NCBI RefSeq assembly: GCF_000982955.1
Contig: NZ_KQ058809.1
Coordinates: forward strand, 1 to 62,353
DNA: 62,353 nucleotides
DNA from: Micromonospora sp. HK10
GTDB lineage: Bacteria; Actinomycetota; Actinomycetes; Mycobacteriales; Micromonosporaceae
Direction: 5' to 3'
A program made the position numbers and the translations under genes. The notes beneath the pieces are model-generated. The model was not told the DNA's origin, did no database searches, and saw only the letters and a program-made list of their open reading frames with translations. Positions 26,301 through 34,900 of the stretch are shown one piece after another. Each line of letters starts with the position of its first letter. Positions within the stretch are counted from its first letter, which is position 1.

Positions 26301-26321
26301 CCGGAGACGGCGAACCTCCGG
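26301..26321 (+). promoter_or_regulatory. Leader hairpin C (shared RNA motif)
   Basis: Stem CCGGAG / CTCCGG encloses loop ACGGCGAAC; a T-G wobble and further pairs extend it outward. It ends 31 bases before ATG 26353. Confidence 0.7.
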
Positions 26322-26352
26322 GGGCCCACCACACCATCCACGGGGTTCGACC

Positions 26353-26772
26353 ATGCCAAACCGGCCGCTCAGCCGGAACGCGACCACCACACCAGTACGG
26401 CACCCACCTGGCCAAGCCCCGCTCGACGGACAGCGGGATATCGCGCGGCTGCTCGGAGGCGATGGCCGCTGGCGCCTCTTCCGGGACAACAATCCCCACG
26501 GCCTCCGGCTCGACACCTACAGCGACAGGTGGACTCTCACCCGCGAGTTCCACGTCCACATCAACGGCACCGACGGTGAACGATGGGACATGATCACCGA
26601 ACCATCGCCCGTCTGCGTCGGAGGATGGGACGCCGAGCGCTGCGAATACGTGGCGCGCAGGCTGCCGACCGGGCAGGTGATCGCCAGGGGCGATACGCAA
26701 TACGGGGTCCTGGCGCGCGCCGCGCGACGGTGCCTTCCCAATGCCCGGCACCACCCACCGCAGGGCCAGTGA
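26353..26772 (+). CDS. Unknown 139-residue protein under leader C
   Basis: The start is set by the leader and by the MPNRPLSR N-terminus. The middle part (RDIARLLGGDGRWRLFRDNN, then LTREFHVHINGTDGERWDMI) looks like a small beta-rich domain, with no family I recognise. No ribosome binding site is obvious. It is a short plus-strand unit in the leader-linked block. The longer frame beginning at 26167 is not used because it runs through the leader. Confidence 0.5.
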   Translation: MPNRPLSRNATTTPVRHPPGQAPLDGQRDIARLLGGDGRWRLFRDNNPHGLRLDTYSDRWTLTREFHVHINGTDGERWDMITEPSPVCVGGWDAERCEYVARRLPTGQVIARGDTQYGVLARAARRCLPNARHHPPQGQ

Positions 26773-27017
26773 CCACAGCGCCCCAGCGCCCTTGGCGCGA
26801 CTGCTCGGCGGAGGCCGGGGGGTTAGTTTGGCGAACTCCCCCCGGCCGCCTGGCATCCGACGCCACACGGGCCCCAACGAACCCTTACGCCGGAGCGTGC
26901 CGCCCATCGTACGGCAGCCCCCAGCCAGCGACCGTGAAGCAGACCATGAGAAGCGTCCTCAACCGCCATCCGCCGACCATTCGGCTCGCCAACCAGTGCG
27001 TACGGCATCATCACTCC

Positions 27018-27710
27018 ATGTCCACGCGCTCCCCACACGGCCGCGATGTCGTGAACCGGATCGAAGCAGCGGCGATGCTCGGCATCTCCGTAAGCCACCT
27101 CGACCGGCTCTACCGCGAGCGCGACAGCAACGGCTTCCCCGAGCGCGCCGCCGATGGCCGCACATGGCACCGCCAGGACATCGCCGACTACGAACTGCCA
27201 CGCGAACAGGCCACGCGCAGCGCGCGCGACAGCGTCGACCGCTCCGGGGACCCGGACGAGTTGGTCGACACCGCGACGGCGGCCCGCATCCTCGGCTACC
27301 GCGACCGAAGCGCCCTCGCCGGAAACAACCCCGTGTGGCTGCGGCTGCAGCAGCAGGTGGATGACGAATCGTTGACCCCATCCGGCCGCAAACGCAGACG
27401 GTGGAAGCGCCGCACCGTGTGGGCGATCGCGGAAAACCGCATCGGCAAGGGAGGCGCGACGCGCACCGGACGGCCAGCCGGCACTCCCCACGGCCACCCC
27501 GACCGCTCCGGCAACCCAGACGAACTGGTGGGCAAAGCCGAAGCCGCCAGAGTGCTCGGCTACAGCACCGCCAACGCCCTACCCAATCGCGTGCTGGAGC
27601 GCGCCGATGAGCAGACAGCAGGCCCAAAGGGGCGCTACCGCCGCAAGTGGAGGCGCGAAACGCTGTGGGCCATCCTGGACGAGCAGGGCAGCACACCACC
27701 CCACCACTGA
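27018..27710 (+). CDS. Protein with three repeated HTH modules
   Basis: 230 residues. An N-terminal MerR/excisionase-like helix-turn-helix (NRIEAAAMLGISVSHLDRLY) is followed by two related modules, each opening D-RSG-[DN]-PDELV and ending in a W-K/R-R-RTVWAI or ETLWAI motif. The second and third are clearly internal duplicates. This suggests a multi-site DNA-binding protein such as an excisionase or iteron binder. The start is uncertain (27018 or 26946) because neither has a clear ribosome binding site. It lacks the shared leader. Confidence 0.5.
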   Translation: MSTRSPHGRDVVNRIEAAAMLGISVSHLDRLYRERDSNGFPERAADGRTWHRQDIADYELPREQATRSARDSVDRSGDPDELVDTATAARILGYRDRSALAGNNPVWLRLQQQVDDESLTPSGRKRRRWKRRTVWAIAENRIGKGGATRTGRPAGTPHGHPDRSGNPDELVGKAEAARVLGYSTANALPNRVLERADEQTAGPKGRYRRKWRRETLWAILDEQGSTPPHH

Positions 27711-27886
27711 TCTGCTCAGCTGGCCCTCGGCGTAGGGCTGCCGTCGACTCCGACCAATCACCGCACTTCCGCTCACCGAGGCGTCCGGCCCTGGCGGGCC
27801 GGGTAAACCGGAAGCGGCCTCCGGCCGCACTGCCCAAACCCCCTTCACCGGTGGGGGCCGCAACAGGCTAGCGACGTGCTCGCTCC

Positions 27887-27966
27887 GGTCAAGTCCGGGC
27901 GCGGCTCGGAAACATCATGCACACCCCGCATGATCTTTCCTCGAAACACCGCGCCCGGACTTGACC
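27887..27966. repeat. Nested palindrome: 18-bp outer, 7-bp inner arms
   Basis: Outer arms 27887-27904 and 27949-27966 are exact reverse complements. Inside, ATCATGC and GCATGAT pair around ACACCCC, the same loop core as in the 27-bp hairpin at 22037-22098. The two sit at the borders of the leader-linked block. Likely a protein-binding or origin-type structure. Confidence 0.75.
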
Positions 27967-28084
27967 TCCACTGCGCGCGCCGCGGGTCGAGTGAACTCGC
28001 CCCCCACCGCCAAAGGAAGTGGGGGACGCGCCGTGTCCGTACACGGCGCGTGATCGGCGTAGCCGCCGGCAACCACCGTCAAGA

Positions 28085-28160
28085 TCATCGAACTTTCTCG
28101 ACCCTCCAGTCCGAATCGGATAGATCCATACCATCAAATGAGGTATAGTAATGATTGCTT
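28085..28160 (+). promoter_or_regulatory. Duplicated promoter block, copy 1
   Basis: The block shares GGATAGA, ACCATCA and AGGTATAGTAATGATTG with the region at about 29852-29920. TATAGT is a good -10 candidate. It runs straight into leader D. Confidence 0.55.
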
Positions 28161-28183
28161 GGAGGGGACGGCGAACCCCCACC
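28161..28183 (+). promoter_or_regulatory. Leader hairpin D (shared RNA motif)
   Basis: GG-A-GGGG pairs with CCCC-A-CC around loop ACGGCGAAC, with an A-A mismatch at the place where leader A has A-G. It ends 34 bases before ATG 28218; the linker is C/A-rich and leads into AAAGGAG. Confidence 0.75.
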
Positions 28184-28217
28184 GCACACCACACAAACCC
28201 CAACCCAAAGGAGACAC

Positions 28218-29744
28218 ATGGACTCCCACGACGTCGGCACTCCGCCGATCGTCGAGGGGTACGGCTGCACGACGTGCGGCGTACCCCTCACCGTGATCAC
28301 CACCCCGGCCGGCGGACGAGCGTTCCTTCATTCCCGCAACGGCAACGACGACCACGAGCCCAACCCGGTGCCGCTCGCACAGCTCGCGCACGTCGAAATG
28401 ACCTGCGACTTTTGCTCCGCGCCTCGCCCGGTGGCGTCGTTCACCTTCGCAAAACTCGAAATCGCCATGACGACCGCAGCCGACGTCAGCGGCATGGCGA
28501 TGCACAACCTCGGCGGCAGTTGGGCAGCGTGCGAGGGATGCGCGCGCCTGGTCGAGCAACGCGACCCCGAAGGGCTGACCGCTCGCGCCGTCAAACGCGC
28601 CCGCCGCCGTGGCCTGTCGGACGACGCGCAGAGCTTCTTCCGACCCCTGCACCAAGCCCTCTTCGCCGCCACTCCCAGCACACCGGCACGACAACCGCTC
28701 CCCTACAGGGCGAACAACCGCAGTCGCCCTCCCGCGCCGGACGCCGCTCCCGCCCCCGAGGTACGGTCGCTGCGCCCGCAGATGCTGCCGAAGGTGCGGG
28801 ATCGGCTCGTGCGTTTCTGGCGCACGTCCGGCGGCTCGTATCTCCTGCGCCTGCTCGACAGCGGCGAGACGTACAAGATCCCCGGACACCTGTTCCCCGG
28901 CGCACCAGTCGACGCCCCCGCCGCGATCGTTGACGCCCACAACCCCGAAGCACTGCGCCAGTACACCGCTCTGATGGCAAACCACGCGGAAAACGGACGC
29001 GTGTTCTGGATCGACCCCGACTTCACCGCCCTCGCCGCACACGCGGCGCGCGATCTTCCTGACGTGCGCGTCGAGCAAGTCGAGATGCCTGCATCCGACG
29101 GCCTGCTCGTCTGGCACACGCCGATCTATCAGCCGGTAGAGCCGCAGACCGGCTTGACCGTGCCAATCGTCGCGGCACAGTGGGGACCGATCCCCGGTGG
29201 CGTTTGGATCACCTTCTACACCCCCGCCGAAACCCTCATGCAGGGCCGCCAGCCCAACGAGTTGGAGTTGCAGGGGCTGCGCGAGCGCATCGGCTGGCTC
29301 GCCCCGGTCAGTAGCGGCGCTGGACTGCGCTTCGGCCAGCCGTACGCACCGAGCAGCGAACAGACGCGCGTGATGCTGTGCTCGCTGATCGCCACGTGGA
29401 TCCTGTCGACGCAGCCCGACGCCGAGGTCACCGAGGAACCAGCCGACAAGGCGACGCGCAAGGCATACCAGCGCGCCAACCGACCTGCGCCAACGGTGCG
29501 GCTGGTGCGGCTGCGACGCAAGCAGCAGGCCCGCCAGGACAGCCCCGATGGCACGACCACGCGCGTCTACACGCGCCGATGGTGGGTCGCCGGATTCTTC
29601 CGGCAGCAGCCCTACGGCCCCGGCCGCGCACTGCGCCGCCGAACCTACGTCCGTCCTCACATCAAGGGACCGGCCGACGCCCCGCTCATCCTGACCGATC
29701 AGGTTCACGTGCTTGGCGACGCCCGCAGGCGACACGAGCCGTAG
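28218..29744 (+). CDS. Unknown 508-residue protein with N-terminal zinc-finger Cys pairs
   Basis: The N-terminal 100 residues contain CTTCG, CDFC and CEGC pairs that fit zinc binding. The C-terminal 80 residues end in a motif (RWWVAGFFRQQPYGPGR, then RPHIKGPADAPL and a V-HVL strand) that I associate with conserved proteins of actinobacterial phages and plasmids. No catalytic motif is seen. The start is fixed by AAAGGAG, 5 bases before ATG. It has its own promoter block, leader D and a strong terminator (29749-29785). Confidence 0.6.
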   Translation: MDSHDVGTPPIVEGYGCTTCGVPLTVITTPAGGRAFLHSRNGNDDHEPNPVPLAQLAHVEMTCDFCSAPRPVASFTFAKLEIAMTTAADVSGMAMHNLGGSWAACEGCARLVEQRDPEGLTARAVKRARRRGLSDDAQSFFRPLHQALFAATPSTPARQPLPYRANNRSRPPAPDAAPAPEVRSLRPQMLPKVRDRLVRFWRTSGGSYLLRLLDSGETYKIPGHLFPGAPVDAPAAIVDAHNPEALRQYTALMANHAENGRVFWIDPDFTALAAHAARDLPDVRVEQVEMPASDGLLVWHTPIYQPVEPQTGLTVPIVAAQWGPIPGGVWITFYTPAETLMQGRQPNELELQGLRERIGWLAPVSSGAGLRFGQPYAPSSEQTRVMLCSLIATWILSTQPDAEVTEEPADKATRKAYQRANRPAPTVRLVRLRRKQQARQDSPDGTTTRVYTRRWWVAGFFRQQPYGPGRALRRRTYVRPHIKGPADAPLILTDQVHVLGDARRRHEP

Positions 29745-29748
29745 AGAC

Positions 29749-29785
29749 GTAACAGGGGAGCCGGCCGCGCCGGCTCCCCTGTTAC
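29749..29785 (+). terminator. 17-bp terminator hairpin
   Basis: Arms 29749-29765 and 29769-29785 are exact complements with a 3-base loop, 4 bases after the stop codon. Confidence 0.75.
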
Positions 29786-29851
29786 CCGTCGATGGCAACT
29801 CCTCGACAAATGAAAACGTGATCGGCGCAGCCGCGGGCACATCAAATCATT

Positions 29852-29921
29852 GAGGTTTCTCGACGGTGCGGGGCGAATTGGATAGACCGACACCATCAGA
29901 TTAGGTATAGTAATGATTGTT
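29852..29921 (+). promoter_or_regulatory. Duplicated promoter block, copy 2
   Basis: Second copy of the block at 28085, including TTGGATAGA, ACACCATCA and AGGTATAGTAATGATTG, directly before leader E. Confidence 0.55.
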
Positions 29922-29946
29922 CGGAGGGGACGGCGAACCCCCACCG
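29922..29946 (+). promoter_or_regulatory. Leader hairpin E (shared RNA motif)
   Basis: Same stem and loop as leader D (loop ACGGCGAAC at 29930-29938), plus one extra C-G pair (29922 with 29946) where D has T-G. It ends 36 bases before ATG 29983; AGGGAG lies between. Confidence 0.75.
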
Positions 29947-29982
29947 CGCACCACACAAACCCCAACCCCAGGGAGCACCCGA

Positions 29983-30624
29983 ATGCACACGGCGTGGCAA
30001 ACGATCCTGCTCGCAATTACCACCGCCAACCTCGTCGCACTCCTGCTACAAAACCGACGACTTCGCACCGCCCTCGCCACCGCCCGCCACGAGGCCGACC
30101 ACGACCCGCTGACCGGCCTGCCCAACCGCCGCGCGTTGCTGCGCCACCTGAACGCGCTCCTGGCCGACCGCGCCCGGCCCGTCAGCGTCGCCCTGCTCGA
30201 CCTCAACGACTTCAAAGCGATCAACGACCAGCACGGGCACGCCGCAGGCGACAGCCTGCTCATCCACGTCGCGGACACCCTCACCGCACTCGACCTACCC
30301 GCCGCCTACATCGGCCGAATGAGCGGCGACGAGTTCTTGATCGTCACCGACGGCGGCGAACGCACCAGCCGCGAGAACGCCACCGCCGCAGCCGATGCCC
30401 TCGACCGCAGCACGCTCGCGATCTTCGGTGAGCCCGTCAACTGTCGCGCAAGCGTTGGCCTTGCGATAGCCGACCACGGCACCCGTACGGCCTCCGACCT
30501 GCTCACTCGGGCTGACGCTGCTATGTACGACGCCAAGCGCCACGGCGCAGCCGTCCAGGTGTGGCACCACACCACCGCAACCACCGCCACCAAGGCAGCC
30601 ACCTCACGCCGCCGCTACCGCTAA
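29983..30624 (+). CDS. Membrane-anchored diguanylate cyclase (GGDEF)
   Basis: 213 residues: one N-terminal hydrophobic segment (about 5-22), then a complete GGDEF domain. The domain starts DHDPLTGLPNRRALLRHL, has the metal-binding LLDLNDFKAINDQHGHAAGD, and the active-site loop RMSGDEFLIV (about 111-120). SGDEF is a variant compatible with activity. It should make cyclic di-GMP from GTP. No inhibitory-site RxxD is seen four residues before the loop. ICE-borne cyclases are known from SXT/R391 elements. It is a single-gene unit under leader E. Confidence 0.85.
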   Translation: MHTAWQTILLAITTANLVALLLQNRRLRTALATARHEADHDPLTGLPNRRALLRHLNALLADRARPVSVALLDLNDFKAINDQHGHAAGDSLLIHVADTLTALDLPAAYIGRMSGDEFLIVTDGGERTSRENATAAADALDRSTLAIFGEPVNCRASVGLAIADHGTRTASDLLTRADAAMYDAKRHGAAVQVWHHTTATTATKAATSRRRYR

Positions 30625-30633
30625 CGCCCCGGC

Positions 30634-30661
30634 GCGGCCCGGGTCACCCCACCCGGGCCGC
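30634..30661 (+). terminator. 11-bp hairpin after the cyclase gene
   Basis: GCGGCCCGGGT pairs with ACCCGGGCCGC around CACCCC, 9 bases after the stop codon. Confidence 0.7.
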
Positions 30662-30690
30662 CCCTCCCCCTCGCACCACGCGCGCCATCC

Positions 30691-30713
30691 GGGCGGAACG
30701 GCGAACACCGCCC
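30691..30713 (+). promoter_or_regulatory. Leader hairpin F (shared RNA motif)
   Basis: Stem GGGCGG / CCGCCC encloses A-ACGGCGAAC-A. It ends 28 bases before ATG 30742; GAGGAG lies between. Confidence 0.7.
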
Positions 30714-30741
30714 CACACGAACGCCAACACGAGGAGCCCCT

Positions 30742-31188
30742 ATGTCTGCCCTCACGGCACCCACGACATTGATCCCGGCGGCAACGCCCGCCGTCCGCCG
30801 CGCCGGTCAAATCCTGGCCATGCTTGACGACGCCCGCCGCCGCATGGCGCACGTCATCAGCCACCTCGACTTGTGCGACCACCGCCCCGCGTGGCCCACC
30901 GAGCCGGTCCACGACCTGACCACCGCTGTACAACTGCGCGCCGCAACCGTCGCACTCATCAAGTACGCCCGCCGGCACCACTGCGAGGACTGCAACCCCG
31001 GACGAATGCGCGCCACCCTGCGACTGGCCGCGATGCTGCTCGACCTCTGGCAGCACGGCAAGCACTACGTGCAGCGCCCCAACCTGTACCCGGTCACGCT
31101 CGCCCACAGCGCGCACCGACTGTTCAGCGACTGCGCCGGATGGACCACCACCGGCGACCCCGGACGCCTGCTCGGCCAGCACCCCTGA
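30742..31188 (+). CDS. Unknown 148-residue helical protein under leader F
   Basis: Mostly alpha-helical (VRRAGQILAMLDDARRRMAH, TLRLAAMLLDLWQHGKHY). A HHCEDC motif in the middle may bind metal. No domain is recognised. The start is supported by a GAGGAG site. It is the last gene with the shared leader, and its hairpin terminator at 31200 closes the block. Confidence 0.55.
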   Translation: MSALTAPTTLIPAATPAVRRAGQILAMLDDARRRMAHVISHLDLCDHRPAWPTEPVHDLTTAVQLRAATVALIKYARRHHCEDCNPGRMRATLRLAAMLLDLWQHGKHYVQRPNLYPVTLAHSAHRLFSDCAGWTTTGDPGRLLGQHP

Positions 31189-31199
31189 CCCCGCGCCCA

Positions 31200-31222
31200 C
31201 CCGGCCGCACGCAGCGGCCGGG
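31200..31222 (+). terminator. 9-bp hairpin after the 148-residue gene
   Basis: Arms 31200-31208 and 31214-31222 are exact complements with loop ACGCA. Confidence 0.55.
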
Positions 31223-31239
31223 CGGCACACTCGGGACGT

Positions 31240-31263
31240 CGTCGGCGCGCATCGAGCACGCCG
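31240..31263. repeat. Repeated hairpin, copy 2 (loop CGCATCGAGCA)
   Basis: The 24 bases are identical to 23582-23605. The stem here is shorter (5 bp, a mismatch, then further pairs). It lies between the last leader-linked gene and the end of the small basic gene next to the relaxase. Confidence 0.6.
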
Positions 31264-31316
31264 CCGCCGGCTGCCGCTCCCGACTCTCACCCCACGTCCC
31301 ACAGCGCATCCGCGGG

Positions 31317-31742
31317 TCAGCCGCCGTCCGCCAGGCCGGCGGCTGACCCGACATCACCCATCACGCCCCCGCGCGACACGACCTCCGGCGCAGGCGGCCG
31401 GCCACGACGCGGCACCACCGACCCCAATTGCGCGATGCGCTCACGCACCGCCTTACCGTCCACCGTCCGTCGCAGCGCCCGGACCCTGCTCACGTCCACA
31501 CCGGCCAACTCTGCGGCCAACCCGTCGTCACGGAGAATCGTCGCCAGGACCACCACCGACAGTTCGTGTGCCGCCGTAGCGTCCCGCATCTCCCCGTCTA
31601 CCTTTGCCAGCAACTCGCGCCGCCGCTCGGCAGCATCCGCAAGCGCCGAGGCAGACTGCTCGACAGCCCGCACCGCACGCCGCTCGACCTCCTGCCGCGC
31701 CCGAAGCGCACGGACCGCATCATTCCCCGTTCGACTCGCCAT
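31317..31742 (-). CDS. Small basic protein divergent from the relaxase, possible relaxosome accessory
   Basis: 141 residues from ATG 31742 (MASRTGNDAV). The first two thirds are helical and charged (RQEVERRAVRAVEQSASALA, then AAERRRELLAKVDGEMRDA), with a candidate helix-turn-helix (AAELAGVDVSRVRALRRT) near residue 85-105 and a basic PRRGRPP patch. The position beside a MobF relaxase, transcribed away from it, is where accessory nicking or regulatory proteins usually lie. The role is inferred from position only. Confidence 0.55.
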   Translation of the reverse strand: MASRTGNDAVRALRARQEVERRAVRAVEQSASALADAAERRRELLAKVDGEMRDATAAHELSVVVLATILRDDGLAAELAGVDVSRVRALRRTVDGKAVRERIAQLGSVVPRRGRPPAPEVVSRGGVMGDVGSAAGLADGG

Positions 31743-31976
31743 ATCCCGACCGTAGCGGCTTCCCGATCCCACCAACACATCCCGAGCCCGCCCGTTTGTC
31801 TATTCGTTCGATCCTGGCCGCAATTTCAGGAATCACCTCAGACCTTCACTCCGACCGACCACATGGCCTTCTACCTGCAAGAACATCCGCCCTGACGATT
31901 CTCGCTCCCTTAAAGGCGACACACCCTCTTGCATTCTCCGCCACCCACCTTCTAGTTGATGTTCTACGGTTTTCCC
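31743..31976. promoter_or_regulatory. Divergent region between accessory gene and relaxase; oriT candidate
   Basis: 234 bases, more AT-rich than its surroundings. It must hold promoters for both genes. Transfer origins often lie beside the relaxase gene, but I see no convincing nic-site consensus or long inverted repeat here. Confidence 0.4.
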
Positions 31977-34900
31977 ATGTTGTCCATCACGCGAATCTCG
32001 CCCGGCAGCGGATATCGCTATCTGATGGAGCAGGTCGCGGCCGGCCGACATGACATGCGCGCCCCGACCGCCGGGGGCCCGGCCCCGTACTACATGGACC
32101 CGACGGCGCGAGGTGAGAGCCCCGGCTGGTGGGCTGGCGACGGCGCCACGGTCCTCGGAATGAGCGGCTGGGTCACCGAGAGCCAGATGCGCTTCCTCGT
32201 CGGCCAGGGACGCCATCCTCGCGCCGGCTATCAGCTCGGACAGCGATGGCGCACGTACGCGCCGCAGACCGACGCGTACCGTGCCGCAGCCGCACAGCGA
32301 GCGCTGTCACTCCTGCCCGACGACGCCACGGTCGAACAGCGGGACAAGGCGTGGTACGACGCGATGACCGCCCCAGAGCGACGGGCTGTGTCCGCGTTCG
32401 ACGTCACCGTGTCTCCGGTCAAGTCCGTGTCGCTGCTGTGGGCCTTCGGCGACGACGACATCAAACGCGACGTCATGGCCGCCCACCACGCCGGGGTACG
32501 GGTCGCGCTTGACCACCTGCAACGGCACGGCGCCTACGCCCGCGCCGGCGCCGGAGGCGTCCGCCAACTCGACACCGCAGGCCTGGCGGCCATGGTCTTC
32601 GACCACCGCCTCAGCCGCGAACGTGACCCCCAACTCCACGCGCACATCGTGGTCTCCGCCAAAGTTCAGGCCCACAGCCACGACACGAAACCCCAGTGGC
32701 TCGCCCTCGACGGCCGGGCCCTCTACCGCGCCGCGATCGGCGCCCGCGTCGCCTACGAACGCGCGATCGAAGCCGAGCTACGCCAGCGCCGCGGCATCAC
32801 CTTCGCCCCACGGCCCGATACCGGCATCCGTGAAATCGTCGGCATCAGCGACGACTCCCTGCGCCACTACGCCAAACGACGCGCCGCCATCACCGAAGAG
32901 ATCCGCCGCGGCGCGTCCCCGCTTCAGCGCATGGCACCGCGACGGTGGCGCACTCGCGCCCAGGACGCCACCCTGCGCACCCGCCGCCCTCACAAAGGCG
33001 CCGAGTCGACCCACGAAGCCGTACGCCGCTGGCTCGCCGAAGACCGCAAGATGGGCCTCGACACCAGCGGGCAGATCCAACGTCTTCTCGCCGGTCACGC
33101 GCACGATGACACCGCCGCCATCGCGCTACGGGTGCTGCGCCGGGCCCGCCGTCTCGCAGCCGACCCCGCCGCCCTGGACGAGGCCACGCTACGGGACGCC
33201 GCCGCCCAGCTTCACGTCGCCCGCACGCACCGACCGCGCGTCATCGACGCCGCCATTCGCGCCGACGACCGATTGGCGGTTGCCCATGCCGTGCACACGC
33301 TCAGCCGTCAGCGCGCGGTCTTCGGCCGCGACCACCTCGAACTCGCCATCGGTCAGGTCCTCGACATCACACCCGGGCACTCGCCCGCCGCGGACTGGCA
33401 ACGCGTGCAGCGCCTCGCCGCGCGCGCCGTCGCCGAAGGGGCTGCGGGCCTGCGCGTCCTGACTCCCCCAGCGCTCGTGCAGTGGGGACCGAGCCTGCAG
33501 CGCGCCAGCGACCTGCACAGCGAATACACCCGCCACCGGGACCTGCACCTGACCACCCACGCCGTCCTCGCCGCCGAGCACCAAGTCATCGCCTACGCCC
33601 GCCAACGCGGCGCGCAGCCCGCACCCGCCGCGGCCGTCAACGCCGCCATCGAGCGGATGGACCTGTCCGGAGAGAAAGCCGAGGTACTGCGGTTCCTCAT
33701 CGGCGACGACCGGCGCATCACCGGCGTCATCGGTCCCGCCGGTACCGGCAAAACGCACCTTCAGCGGGCCGTCGTCGCCGCAGCCCACGCCGCAGGCATA
33801 CCGGTGCTGGGTCTCACCGTCGGTCAGGCCGCCGCCAACCTGCTCGCTGACGCCACCCGCCAACCCGACGGGACCACCCTCCGCACCGAGAACGTCGCGC
33901 GGTGGCTGCACGGCCAGCACCGGCCCCCGCCCGGTACCCGAGCGCGCCACTGGATGTTCGCTCCCGGGCAATGGGTCATCGTCGACGAGGCATCCCAGGT
34001 CTCCAGCCACGATCTGGCCCGCATCACCGCCCAGCTTGACCAGGTAGGCGGCAAGCTCATCCTCGTCGGCGATCCCAATCAGACATCCGCCGTCGGCCCC
34101 GGTGGGCTGCTCCGCTACCTCGCCACCCTCGGCATCACCACCCACCTGTCGCACGTGCACCGCTTCACCCACGCCTGGGAAGGCCCCGCTTCGCTACGGC
34201 TCCGCCACGGTGACCCCACCGTCCTAGACGAGTACGACCGGCGTGGGCGCCTCGTCGGCGGGCACCGCCGCCACCTCGTCGACCAGATGCTCACCCGGTG
34301 GCTCGCCGACATCACCGCCGGCCGCCGCAGCATGATGCTCGTCGACACCATCGAAGAGGCCAGCGACATCGCCCATCACGCGCGCAACCTGCTCATCACC
34401 GCAGGCCACGTGCAGCCCGGCCGAGCCGTCCGTCTACGGGACGGCAACCTGGCCGGCGTGGGCGACATCATCGTCACCCGCCGCAACGACCGGCGCATCG
34501 CCGCCGGCCCCGACTACGTCACCAACCGCGACCAGTGGCGCATCAACGCCATCACCAGCGACGGGCAACTCCACGTCACCAACATCACCACCGGCACAGC
34601 CGCCGTCCTGCCCGCCGCCTACACCGCCAAGCACACCCACCTCGCGTACGCCCAAACCGTCGACTCGGTCCAAGGACAGACCGTCCACACCGCCCGCGCG
34701 CTCATCGACGACAACACCTCACTCGCCCGCGTCTACGTCATGCTCACCCGCGGCCGAACGCTCAACGAGGCGTACGTCGTCATCGACGACGACCCCCGCG
34801 AAGGCACCCCACCGGCGCCTCCCACCGCCCGCGTCGCCGTGCTCGCCGAGATCATGCGCCGCGGCGCACCCGAGCGCTCCGCCACCGAAACCGAACAACA

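Larger units (their letters stand above)
27711..28217. other. 507-base gap: terminator, composite palindrome, promoter, leader
   Basis: No gene. It contains a GC hairpin at 27785-27802 (CCGGCCC, loop TGGC, GGGCCGG), a nested palindrome at 27887-27966, the duplicated promoter block from about 28085 and leader hairpin D. Confidence 0.55.

Noticed and set aside
28134..29840. 568-codon minus-strand frame
   Set aside because: Antisense to the 508-residue gene, crossing its leader and terminator; no domain seen.
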